From: Planctomycetaceae bacterium
Lineage (GTDB): Bacteria; Planctomycetota; Planctomycetia; Pirellulales; Pirellulaceae
Assembly (NCBI GenBank): GCA_024642205.1
Contig: JAHEBQ010000158.1
Location: 1 to 36,336, forward strand
DNA length: 36,336 nt
Direction of reading: 5' to 3'
Shown here in pieces: positions 1 through 7,013 of this stretch. Every line of letters begins with the position of its first letter. Position 1 is the stretch's first letter. Position numbers and translations under genes: made by a program. Below the pieces are notes generated by a model. It was not told the origin of the DNA, made no database searches, and saw only the letters and a list, made by a program, of their open reading frames with translations.

Positions 1-44
1 AGCCGTTGCCATTGTTCTTCCGTCAGTTCGTGTCGCCTTGCCAT
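1..44 (-). mobile_element. 5' end of an IS5/IS4-type transposase gene (cut by window edge)
   Basis: Only the first 14 codons are in the window, beginning with ATG at 44-42 and reading MARRHELTEEQWQR. This resembles the N-terminus of IS5/IS4-group (DDE) transposases, where a short basic start is followed by an L-T/S-x-x-x-W helix. A strong Shine-Dalgarno core, AGGAGG, lies on the minus strand at 51-56, about 7 bases before the ATG; it is stronger than the sites of most genes here. The rest of the element is outside the window, so completeness and terminal repeats cannot be judged. The neighbouring 0.8 kb is gene debris, which fits a transposition hot spot. The family call rests on very few residues. 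Confidence 0.55.
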
Positions 45-104
45 TGGTGCTCCTCCTTGAGTTAACCAAATCCTCGGCAAAAACGACTTCCGTTACAATA
101 TTGA

Positions 105-730
105 ATGTCCACGCCGCCTAGCGCTATGACTACACCTGAGCCAAAATCACTGGAACAAATCTCTCCGGCGGCCGATTCCAGCGCGTCAGCCGAGGACGCT
201 GCGGCGATGCGCGCCCAGGCATTGGAAGCGCGCCAGGGAATCAACGAAATCATCTTCGCGGCTCTCAAGATGAGGCATCGTAATCTGCCTGCCCGTTCGC
301 GGTCGCTGCCCCTGACCATCATCGGTGGTTTCCTGGGGTCAGTTTAGACGACGCTGCTGAATCGTCTACTCGTTTCGCCGCACGGCCGACGCCTGGTAGT
401 CCTGGTCAACGACTTCGGCGGTATCAACATCGCTGCGCCGCTAGTGGCGTCGCAGACCGACGACATGATCAGCTCCACCAACGGCTGTGCCTGCTGCGCC
501 GTATCCGGGGATTTGACTAACAAGCTGATCGAAATCGCCGAGCGCGACGATCCGCCGGACGCCATCGTGCTCGAGGCCAGTGGTGTCGCCGACCCGCACG
601 GGATCGCCATGGAAGCGCTAACCAATCCGGCGATCCGGCTGGATGGCAGCCTCGTGGTCGTCGATGCCGAAACCAGACAGGACCTGGCGGAAGACTCGCT
701 GAACCAACGTCTGTTTCACAACCAGGTTTC
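105..730 (+). pseudogene. CobW/G3E-family GTPase pseudogene with a stop codon in the P-loop
   Basis: Read in one frame from ATG 105, the protein has about 57 low-complexity residues and then LPLTIIGGFLGS, the start of a CobW-type Walker A motif. The expected GKTTLLNR continues as V-stop-TTLLNR: TAG at 345-347 replaces the Walker lysine and the preceding glycine is valine. Beyond the stop the same frame keeps family features: NDFGGIN, the metal-binding CxCC (NGCACC), LEASGVADP and LVVVDA. Homology ends near 725 (FHNQVSAA), and the C-terminal half is missing. CobW proteins are GTP-dependent metallochaperones; neither fragment could be an active GTPase. The segment from 444 could be translated as a small orphan protein, but loss of the P-loop and of the C-terminal half makes pseudogene the best call. 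Confidence 0.8.
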
Positions 731-871
731 GGCAGCCTCGAAAAGGGCAAGTTCGCAGACCTCTGCATCTTGGAAGAAGACCCCATGGAAGTCAACTTCG
801 AGCGCATCAAGGACATCAAGATCTGGGGCACGGTGCTCGGGGGTAAGAAGTCTATGTCGAAAGACCAATAA
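725..871 (+). pseudogene. C-terminal remnant of an amidohydrolase
   Basis: In the frame +2 relative to the CobW remnant the sequence reads GSLEKGKFADLCILEEDP, then VNFERIKDIKIWGTVLGGK and a TAA stop at 869-871. This is the typical C-terminal strand set of metal-dependent amidohydrolases (YtcJ/imidazolonepropionase type), where G-x-L-x-x-G-K-x-A-D-L is the returning beta-sandwich segment. The catalytic TIM barrel is absent. The fragment joins the CobW remnant directly around 722-731, so this is a recombination or deletion junction. The stop lies 18 bases before the ABM gene start, so the complete ancestor probably belonged to the same transcription unit as the genes downstream. That last point is inference. 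Confidence 0.7.
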
Positions 872-889
872 TTGCAGAAGGAAAACCAG

Positions 890-1207
890 ATGAGTTATTG
901 GACGATGTTGATGATCAAGGCTCACGACGGCAATGGCGAAGCCATTGCGCAAGCGCACATCAAACGCCGCTGTGTCGAGGAAGCGCAGGAGACGATCCCC
1001 GGTTTTCTGCATGGCGAGACCATGCTCTCAGCCGAGGATCCCGGTCTCGTCTGCGTGATGTGCACGTGGAAAGACGAAGCCGCCTATCAGGAATGGTTGA
1101 ACAGCCCGGTGCGCGCCAAACAGACCTCGGATCTGGCAGGCGTTATTTCTGCTAATATTACGACAAACTCGTTTCGAAGCATCCATACCGTCGCAAAACC
1201 GGAGTGA
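890..1207 (+). CDS. ABM-domain (antibiotic biosynthesis monooxygenase-like) protein
   Basis: A 105-residue protein beginning MSYWTMLMIKAHDG. ATG 890 was chosen because AGAAGGA lies 8 bases upstream; a TTG at 872 would only add six residues. It has the ferredoxin-like ABM pattern: a beta strand (TMLMIKA), a helix, then a strand around PGFLHGETMLSAEDPGLVCVMCTWKDEAAYQEWLNSP. ABM proteins are small dimeric enzymes, some cofactor-free monooxygenases or haem-degrading, many of unknown function. No haem-ligand signature is recognisable here. It lies directly after the amidohydrolase remnant and 64 bases before the M19 gene on the same strand, so co-transcription is likely. Substrate unknown. Confidence 0.75.
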   Translation: MSYWTMLMIKAHDGNGEAIAQAHIKRRCVEEAQETIPGFLHGETMLSAEDPGLVCVMCTWKDEAAYQEWLNSPVRAKQTSDLAGVISANITTNSFRSIHTVAKPE

Positions 1208-1223
1208 CCTGTGTGTGACGGTT

Positions 1224-1280
1224 GATCTACAAGGCACATTCAAATATACACAACGAAAACGGAGAAACAGAATGAAAACC
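1224..1280 (+). repeat. Leader repeat copy 1, before the M19 gene
   Basis: The roughly 50 bases before ATG 1272, and the first codons, match the bases before ATG 2535. Both begin GATCTACAA, continue through CACA-x-TCAA and an A-rich stretch, and end in AGAA-x-CAGAATGAAAAC. The two differ by a one-base length change and scattered substitutions. The shared part includes the Shine-Dalgarno region (GGAGAAA at 1261-1267 here). Confidence 0.7.
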
Positions 1281-2471
1281 AACAGCAGAAGAGAATTCGT
1301 CAAACTGACAGGCCTCGCTGCAGCTGGACTTGCTCTGGCTCCCAGCTTGAGATCTTTCGGCCAGGAACCCGATGCCGATGGCGCGAAGCAACCTGGCGGG
1401 CCGTATCCCGATAACTTCCGCGCCGTTCACGACAGCATGATCAAGATCGACGGCGCCTGCCCGATGATTGCACAAACGCTGAACCCGACTGACTTCAACA
1501 TGTGGATCGATGGCGGCGTGAACGCGATGTCGCTCACGGTTGGCGGCGGCAACAAAGGCGAGGAACTGACGACCAAGCTGCTGTCGTGGGTTGCCGAACA
1601 AATCATGACCCGGCCGGAATTGATGCTGATCCGGAACACCGAGGATTTTCGCACAGCCAAGCGCGAAGCCAAGTTGGGGATCTTCTTTCACTTTCAGGGT
1701 CCGACTCCGCTGGGATGGGATCTGGATCGGGTCTGGCTTTACAAGGGGCTTGGTCTGGGTGTCCTGCAGATGGCCTACAACACGCGGAATCCCTATGCGA
1801 ACGGCATCACAGAACGTGTCGACGGCGGGCTCAGCATTCTGGGGCAGAAGTTGGTCAAGGCCTGCAACGAGGCACGTTTGATTGTCGACGTTGCCCATAC
1901 GGGAATGAAAAGTGCGATGGACACGATCGAGGCCTCTTCGGAACCGGTGATCATGTCGCACGCCAATGCACGCGGCGCGCTCGACAGCCCGCGGAATGTT
2001 TCCGACGATTTGATCAAGGCGATCGCGGCGACCGGCGGCTTTGCCGGTGCCGTCGCCTATCCAGCATTCGTCTCGAAGAAAAAGAAGCCCACAATGGAAG
2101 ATATGGTGGCAATGATTGACTACATGGTCCAGCTTGTCGGTCCGGACCACGTCACGATGGGTCTGGACTATGACGCCACTACCTACGGCGTCATGGACGA
2201 AGCCAAGATCGAAGGGATTTACAAGCAGATGGTTGATAGCGGCGCATGGGATCCGAAGGCGTATCCACCGCCGCCCTATTATTACCCCGCAGGCATGGAA
2301 CTGCCGAACACCCTCTACAACCTGACCGGCGCGCTGCTGGCTCGCGGCTACAGCAAAGAGGACCTTGCCAAGATCTGGGGCGGCAACTGGATGCGCGTCA
2401 CGGAGAAGGTCTGGGACGACCCGAATGCAAAGGCCATCCACGATGAGGAAGAACCGTTTCACAAACATTGA
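1272..2471 (+). CDS. Tat-exported M19 (membrane dipeptidase) family protein with altered metal site
   Basis: A 399-residue protein. ATG 1272 follows GGAGAAA and gives a twin-arginine signal (SRREFVK, then LTGLAAAGLALAP); an upstream in-frame ORF extension has no signal and is rejected. Family features of renal-dipeptidase-like M19 enzymes are present: IVDVAH with His209, VIMSH with His230, RNVSDDLI after it, and GLDYDA. Active M19 enzymes bind two zincs through an N-terminal HxD, a Glu, and these two His. Here the HxD position reads IDGACP (Ala62, Pro64), and the Glu position reads HFQGPT (Gln142). Three of five ligands are therefore missing, so dinuclear dipeptidase activity is doubtful, although a mononuclear or altered reaction is possible. 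It is followed 63 bases later by the DUF1254 gene, which shares its leader sequence. Confidence 0.85.
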   Translation: MKTNSRREFVKLTGLAAAGLALAPSLRSFGQEPDADGAKQPGGPYPDNFRAVHDSMIKIDGACPMIAQTLNPTDFNMWIDGGVNAMSLTVGGGNKGEELTTKLLSWVAEQIMTRPELMLIRNTEDFRTAKREAKLGIFFHFQGPTPLGWDLDRVWLYKGLGLGVLQMAYNTRNPYANGITERVDGGLSILGQKLVKACNEARLIVDVAHTGMKSAMDTIEASSEPVIMSHANARGALDSPRNVSDDLIKAIAATGGFAGAVAYPAFVSKKKKPTMEDMVAMIDYMVQLVGPDHVTMGLDYDATTYGVMDEAKIEGIYKQMVDSGAWDPKAYPPPPYYYPAGMELPNTLYNLTGALLARGYSKEDLAKIWGGNWMRVTEKVWDDPNAKAIHDEEEPFHKH

Positions 2472-2485
2472 TGGTTCAAAATGAA

Positions 2486-2543
2486 GATCTACAAAAACAC
2501 AATCAAGCAACTGAAACTAGAAAGAAGAATCAGAATGAAAACA
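2486..2543 (+). repeat. Leader repeat copy 2, before the DUF1254 gene
   Basis: This is the partner of the leader at 1224-1280. It carries the same order GATCTACAA, ACACAATCAA, an A-rich stretch, AGAAGAATCAGAATGAAAAC, one base longer than copy 1 up to the ATG. The similarity ends a few codons into each gene, where the two proteins are unrelated (Tat signal versus Sec signal). The element therefore behaves as a transferable translation-initiation leader. Confidence 0.7.
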
Positions 2544-3950
2544 AATGCGACGCTATTGGGTTGTATGGTCTTGAGTCTGGTGCTGGCCGTATCGGCTGAG
2601 ATCAAGACCGTCCGCGCCCAGACCAACGTGACGCCAGAAGAAGCTCGCGAGATTGCCAAGGAAGCCTATATCTATGGCTATCCGATGGTGGACAGCTATC
2701 GCGTTCAATACGCCTACTTTGTGGATCGGACCAATCCCGAATACAAGGCCCCGTGGAACCAGCTTCGTAATTTTGCGCGCGTGTTCACGCCTGAGGATAA
2801 AGCGGTCCAAACCCCAAACTCGGATACGCCGTATTCATTTCTCGGCATGGATTTGCGCACCGAACCGATCGTGCTCACGGTTCCGCCGATTGAGAAGAAT
2901 CGCTACTTCAGCATCCAGCTGATCGATGCCTACACATTTAATTTTGACTACATTGGCAGCCGTGCGACCGGCAACGATGGTGGCAGCTTTCTCATCGCCG
3001 GGCCTCACTGGTCAGGTCCCACACCACAGGGCGTGAAGAAGGTCTTTCGCTCCGAAACGGAGTTGGTTCTCGCACCTTATCGAACGCAACTTTTCAATCC
3101 TGACGACATCGAAAACGTCAAGCAGGTGCAAGCGGGCTACAAGGCACAGCCGCTTTCGGAGTTTCTGGAGCAGCCTGCACCGGAGCCCGCGCCAGCGATC
3201 GAATTCATCAAGCCGTTAACGCCGGAGGAGCAGAAAACGTCGCTGGAGTTCTTTAATATCCTGAACTTCACTTTGCAATACTGCCCGACGAACGCGTCCG
3301 AAAAAGACCTGATGGACCGGTTTGCCAAACTTGGCATCGGCGCAGGCAGGAACTTTGACGTCAGTAAACTCTCACCCGAAGTGAAATCGGCGATTAAACA
3401 GGGGATGGCCGATGCGTGGACAGATTTTGCTGCCTTAAAGCGAGAGATGGATGCTGGAAAAGTGGTCTCTGGAGATTGCTTCGGCACGCGGGCGTTTCTC
3501 AAAAACAATTACCTCTACCGCATGGCCGCGGCGGTGATTGGCATTTATGGCAACTCCAAACAAGAAGCGATGTACCCGCTTTACCTTGTGGATTCCGAGG
3601 GCCAGAAGTTGGATGGGGCCAACCGCTACAGCCTGCACTTTGCGCGAGAACAATTGCCACCCGTCAACGCATTCTGGTCGCTGACGATGTACAAACTCCC
3701 TTCGAGCCTGCTATCCGCCAATCCGCTCGACCGATATCTGCTCAATTCACCAATGTTGCCGCAGTTCAAACGAGACGCGGATGGTGGCCTCACGTTGTTA
3801 ATTCAACACGAGTCACCCGGGAAGGACGAAGAAGCAAACTGGCTGCCCGCACCCGAGGGTCCCTTTTTCCTCGTCCTACGTCTTTATTGGCCGAAAGCCG
3901 AAGCGCTCGACAGTAAATGGACCGCCCCGCCGCTGATGCGTCGGCAATGA
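2535..3950 (+). CDS. Secreted DUF1254/DUF1214 domain protein
   Basis: A 471-residue protein. ATG 2535 gives a Sec-type signal peptide (MKTNATLLGC, a hydrophobic VLSLVLAVSA core, probable cleavage after VRAQ). The N-terminal half is DUF1254: AYIYGYPMVDSYRVQYAYF, then VQTPNSDTPYSFLGMDLRTEP and IEKNRYFSIQLIDAYTFNFDYIG. The C-terminal half is DUF1214: NNYLYRMAAAVIGIYGNSKQEAMYPLY, then FAREQLPPVNAFWSLTMY and a final LRLYWPKAEAL. Such two-domain exported proteins are widespread, and their biochemical role is largely unknown. The gene shares its 5' leader with the M19 gene upstream, so both are probably expressed together. A weak hairpin with a T-run follows at 4075-4097. Confidence 0.85.
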   Translation: MKTNATLLGCMVLSLVLAVSAEIKTVRAQTNVTPEEAREIAKEAYIYGYPMVDSYRVQYAYFVDRTNPEYKAPWNQLRNFARVFTPEDKAVQTPNSDTPYSFLGMDLRTEPIVLTVPPIEKNRYFSIQLIDAYTFNFDYIGSRATGNDGGSFLIAGPHWSGPTPQGVKKVFRSETELVLAPYRTQLFNPDDIENVKQVQAGYKAQPLSEFLEQPAPEPAPAIEFIKPLTPEEQKTSLEFFNILNFTLQYCPTNASEKDLMDRFAKLGIGAGRNFDVSKLSPEVKSAIKQGMADAWTDFAALKREMDAGKVVSGDCFGTRAFLKNNYLYRMAAAVIGIYGNSKQEAMYPLYLVDSEGQKLDGANRYSLHFAREQLPPVNAFWSLTMYKLPSSLLSANPLDRYLLNSPMLPQFKRDADGGLTLLIQHESPGKDEEANWLPAPEGPFFLVLRLYWPKAEALDSKWTAPPLMRRQ

Positions 3951-4074
3951 GCGAATTGCCGGGAACGAAACGCGACGCCAGCGAACGATGCTGTGAACCG
4001 GTGCGGCGAAGTCGGACGATTTTGTGAATGTCGTCGTAGCTGGATTCGCCAGAGTTTAGATACCGAAATTTGGC

Positions 4075-4097
4075 AACATCGGCTAAATGTTTTTTTT
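4075..4097 (+). terminator. Weak candidate terminator after the DUF1254 gene
   Basis: AACAT (4075-4079) pairs with ATGTT (4087-4091) around a 7-base loop, followed by an uninterrupted T-run to 4097. The stem is short and AT-rich, so efficiency is doubtful. Its position, 125 bases after the DUF1254 stop, suits the end of the 890-3950 unit. Confidence 0.3.
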
Positions 4098-4271
4098 AGA
4101 TCCCGAGTCAAAAAAGGGGGCAGGAACCAATATTGCTGAGCACCCTTTGGATTCCTGAAGATCTTCGTGGGCGGAGCGGTGAGCGCAGCGACGAAACCGA
4201 GGGCCGGTCGTTTCGCTCTTTTCACGGAATTGCTGGCGTCCCTTCAGGATGCGATATACGTATGCGTCGGG

Positions 4272-4305
4272 AGCCGGCGGTGGTCGCTACGCTCAACCGC
4301 CGGCT
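4272..4305. repeat. 10-bp perfect inverted repeat
   Basis: AGCCGGCGGT and its exact reverse complement ACCGCCGGCT are separated by 14 bases (GGTCGCTACGCTCA). There is no T-run directly after it, so it does not look like an intrinsic terminator. It may be part of a dispersed REP-like element. Confidence 0.6.
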
Positions 4306-4444
4306 AATGGCTTTAAAGCCTTCGGCTTACCTATACTTGTGTAGACATCAATGCTCCCAAAAGGAGAGGGTAAAAAAGCGGAAGTTATGCTCCCCCTGAT
4401 CCTAATTCAATTTCATGGCGCTTTTTTTCATGGAGAAATAGATT

Positions 4445-5116
4445 ATGCCGGACCCGGTGGCCGCGTCGTCATTAAGCATCAGTACCCTGGCGATCATGTA
4501 CTTTGGCGATGTCGTTTTCGCCATCAGCGGCGCCCTGACGGCGGCACGCTACAAGATGGATGTCCTGGGGTTTGTGCTGATCGGCACGATTACCGGAATT
4601 GGTGGCGGGACCACTCGTGACCTGCTGCTGGGAAGGACGGTGTGGTGGACGCAAAATCCACTTGAGTTGATTCTGTGCGTGGCGGCCGCGCTGATCACCT
4701 TCCTGTTTATCAAACACGACATTTCCAACCGCAAGGGGATGATCTGGTCGGATGCTTTGGGGCTTTCGGTATTCGGGGTTGTCGGTTGCCACGTCGCGCT
4801 GGAGTTTGGATCACCTTTTATCATTGCTGTGTTCATGGGGATGGTGACCGCGACCGGAGGGGGTGTCATTCGCGATGTATTGACCAATACGCAGCCAATG
4901 ATTCTGTGCGGACAAGTCTACGCTACGGCCGCGCTCGTGGGCTCGCTCAGTTACGCAAGTCTCCGGTATTTTGGGCTCTCGGAAATTCCTGGCGAGGCTT
5001 TGTCCTGTGCCGCGGCTTTCGCGTTGCGGGCTTCGGCTATCGTTTTCGATATTCGCACCGGTCCGCCGGGAGAATTCATCCGAATCGGCAAATCAACGGG
5101 TGATGAAAGCAAATGA
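4445..5116 (+). CDS. TRIC/UPF0126 family trimeric intracellular cation channel-like membrane protein
   Basis: A 223-residue inner-membrane protein with about seven hydrophobic segments. ATG 4445 follows GGAGAA (4432-4437) by 7 bases. It has the internal duplication of the UPF0126 (PF03458) family: each half starts with an F-x-x-x-G helix and carries GGGxxRD. These are GIGGGTTRDLLLG (Arg58, Asp59) and ATGGGVIRDVLTN (Arg143, Asp144). Prokaryotic TRIC homologues form homotrimeric monovalent-cation channels, and one bacterial member (YicG) is reported as a glycine transporter, so the substrate is open. Length and both motifs are normal. It stands alone between the repeat region and a convergent porin gene. 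Confidence 0.88.
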   Translation: MPDPVAASSLSISTLAIMYFGDVVFAISGALTAARYKMDVLGFVLIGTITGIGGGTTRDLLLGRTVWWTQNPLELILCVAAALITFLFIKHDISNRKGMIWSDALGLSVFGVVGCHVALEFGSPFIIAVFMGMVTATGGGVIRDVLTNTQPMILCGQVYATAALVGSLSYASLRYFGLSEIPGEALSCAAAFALRASAIVFDIRTGPPGEFIRIGKSTGDESK

Positions 5117-5266
5117 GACGGATCCTCAGCGAGGCATAACAACCAAATGGAATTGGAGCTAACTGAGTCAACAGAGAGCAAGCAAGCCGACTGAGGCCAA
5201 GGTAAGAATCTGAAGTTACCAACAACGATGGGAATTCCTGATCACCATGCGGCTGTCTGGCTGTCG

Positions 5267-6718
5267 TTAAGGCAAGTAATAGAACATGGAGATTTGAAGC
5301 CGGTTGGCGATTCCGCTACCGCCGTCAATGTCTTCGCGTTTGCCATACAAGTATTCGACGCCTACGGAGAAACGTCTCGCCGGAGTCCAGATCGTGTTCA
5401 CGGCCAGATAGGTCAGGTTGTTGACGTCGGTGGGTAGTTGACCCGAAGTGTTTTGAAAGTGGCTTTCGGCAAATGTCAGATTTGAAGACAGTCTTTCGTT
5501 CCATTCACGCGTGGAACCGATCATCCAACCGAGGTAGCCAAGCAGTGCGGCATTATCTGTACCCACTGGTGTAATATCTGGCAGACCTCCCAACAAGCTG
5601 GCAATTCCGTCGCCATAGTTGATCTGCCAATAGATTTTTTGGTTGGGTGTCAGTTCCTGATATTGCGAAAAATTCAATCCCCAGGCGGTGGCGGTGACCA
5701 CCGATTGGCCCGTCGGCTGGAATCCCAATTCGCGAATGATACCCGCGACTTGTAAGTTACCGTTGGGGCGGACCCTGCGCAATCGCGCTACCATATCCGG
5801 CGAGACCGTTCTTGTTTCACCCGTAATCGCGCCGCCAGGCGGGAGTTCGATCACGGTTTCGGAATCCTCCAACGCAACTGCCAGATTAAGATCGTCGTTG
5901 AAAATTGGTGCTTCCCAGCGCACTTGCGTACGGCGCAGGGTGATTGCCGAAATCGAACCTTCAAAGTCTAACGTCGCGGGGGCAGCATCCAGATTGGCGA
6001 ACGTCGTCCAAGTCTGTCCGCCGAGAAATCGACCGACTTTGCCGTAGGCATGTCGCAACCGGAATTGGTCGCCGTCACTGAAAAAGTCACCCTCAATGAA
6101 GGCCCGGACCACGCCCAGTTCATTGGTTCTCCAGCGCGTGTCAAAATTGAGTCGCGTTTGGCGAGCGTGAAAGCGGCTGTTGGTCCGGTCCGGAGCGCCC
6201 ACAGGAATCGTCAGGACATCGAACAGGTCGGTATTGTCAATCGCGTTGAAATCCTGAATGAGATCAAGCTTGACATAGCCACCAAACTTCATTGCCACGT
6301 CGTTGCCTTCAATGACCAGGCCTGCCGTGAAGTCGTCACTGGATTGGAAGAAATTGGTACCGATTTCATTTCGGTTTTGACGGGCCTGGAACGTGGGGTG
6401 TGTAAGCGAATTCCCCACGTCCTGTTGGCCGGACGACTGAACCACATCGTCTGGGGATGGTGCGCCCGACCCGGTCTCGCGAAACGGGTCAGCATTTGAA
6501 ACAGCTTGCTCGAGAGGCTGCTGAGTCACTCTCTGACTCGCATCCTGTGAAAGGCGCTCGACCACCAGACGAAGCTGCCGAACTTCGGATTCCAGTCGTT
6601 CAATTTCCGAATTCTCCAAATCCCGCGCAGTCCCGGATTGACCAAAAACAATGGAAGGCAACAGACAGGCGACTCCCAGCATTGCCAATCGGATCAAACT
6701 TGGGGCCAAGGAGAGCAT
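5267..6718 (-). CDS. DcaP-like outer-membrane porin
   Basis: A 483-residue protein with a signal peptide (LAMLGVACLLPSIVFG, then Q), a coiled-coil stalk of about 30 residues (IERLESEVRQLRLVVERL), and a beta-barrel rich in alternating aromatic and polar residues. Diagnostic DcaP-type segments are FGGYVKLDLIQDFNAID, FHARQTRLNFDTR, LRHAYGKVGRFLGGQTWTTF and, at the end, FSVGVEYLYGKRE leading to ISMFYYLP. DcaP proteins are trimeric porins; an Acinetobacter member takes up dicarboxylates. The substrate here is unknown. It is divergent from a homologue at 7014; the 295-base interval between them must hold both promoters, but no clear boxes stand out. The Shine-Dalgarno site is weak. Confidence 0.82.
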   Translation of the reverse strand: MLSLAPSLIRLAMLGVACLLPSIVFGQSGTARDLENSEIERLESEVRQLRLVVERLSQDASQRVTQQPLEQAVSNADPFRETGSGAPSPDDVVQSSGQQDVGNSLTHPTFQARQNRNEIGTNFFQSSDDFTAGLVIEGNDVAMKFGGYVKLDLIQDFNAIDNTDLFDVLTIPVGAPDRTNSRFHARQTRLNFDTRWRTNELGVVRAFIEGDFFSDGDQFRLRHAYGKVGRFLGGQTWTTFANLDAAPATLDFEGSISAITLRRTQVRWEAPIFNDDLNLAVALEDSETVIELPPGGAITGETRTVSPDMVARLRRVRPNGNLQVAGIIRELGFQPTGQSVVTATAWGLNFSQYQELTPNQKIYWQINYGDGIASLLGGLPDITPVGTDNAALLGYLGWMIGSTREWNERLSSNLTFAESHFQNTSGQLPTDVNNLTYLAVNTIWTPARRFSVGVEYLYGKREDIDGGSGIANRLQISMFYYLP

Positions 6719-7013
6719 GGAAAATTCAAGTGCCGAGAATGGTGTTTATCTTCGTAAAAGTTCGGTTGTTAAACTGCGACAACTTTAACGATTTGGAGAA
6801 GAATGCTGGCATCGGGTTTGGCATTTGGGCTGAAAACTCGACCCTTGCTACCTGATCTAAGTTTCACCCGTGAGCAAGACGATCTTGCCATTTCGAACCA
6901 AGTCGCCGAGTCTGCGACATTGGTTAATTCCCTAAATTCGCTACTCCTTAACAGCCGAAAATGCTGCTTGGTGTTGTGCGCTAACAAAATCTCTATCGAA
7001 CGCTAACGGTTTA

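Larger units (their letters stand above)
3951..4444. repeat. Gene-free stretch with repeat-like and palindromic sequence
   Basis: No credible gene was found. Notable parts are: a segment around 4030-4060 containing CGTCGTAGCTGGATTCGCC followed by AGAGTTTAG, which I associate from memory with repeated intergenic sequences in planctomycete genomes; a GC-rich stretch 4165-4215; and a perfect 10-bp inverted repeat, AGCCGGCGGT (4272-4281) with ACCGCCGGCT (4296-4305), around a 14-base loop. This is followed by the 12-base palindrome GGCTTTAAAGCC and an overlapping AAGCC-TTC-GGCTT hairpin. Short ORFs here look like by-products of the repeats. Confidence 0.45.

Noticed and set aside
1227..2510. 427-codon open frame antisense to the M19 gene
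   Set aside because: It mirrors a well-supported gene, shows no domain, signal or ribosome site, and has the His/Arg/Gln-rich composition of an antisense shadow.
6756..6786. AAAGTT/AACTTT and GTTGT/ACAAC inverted repeats between the divergent porins as an operator
   Set aside because: The arms overlap, are only 5-6 bases long, and no regulator gene is adjacent; too weak to annotate.
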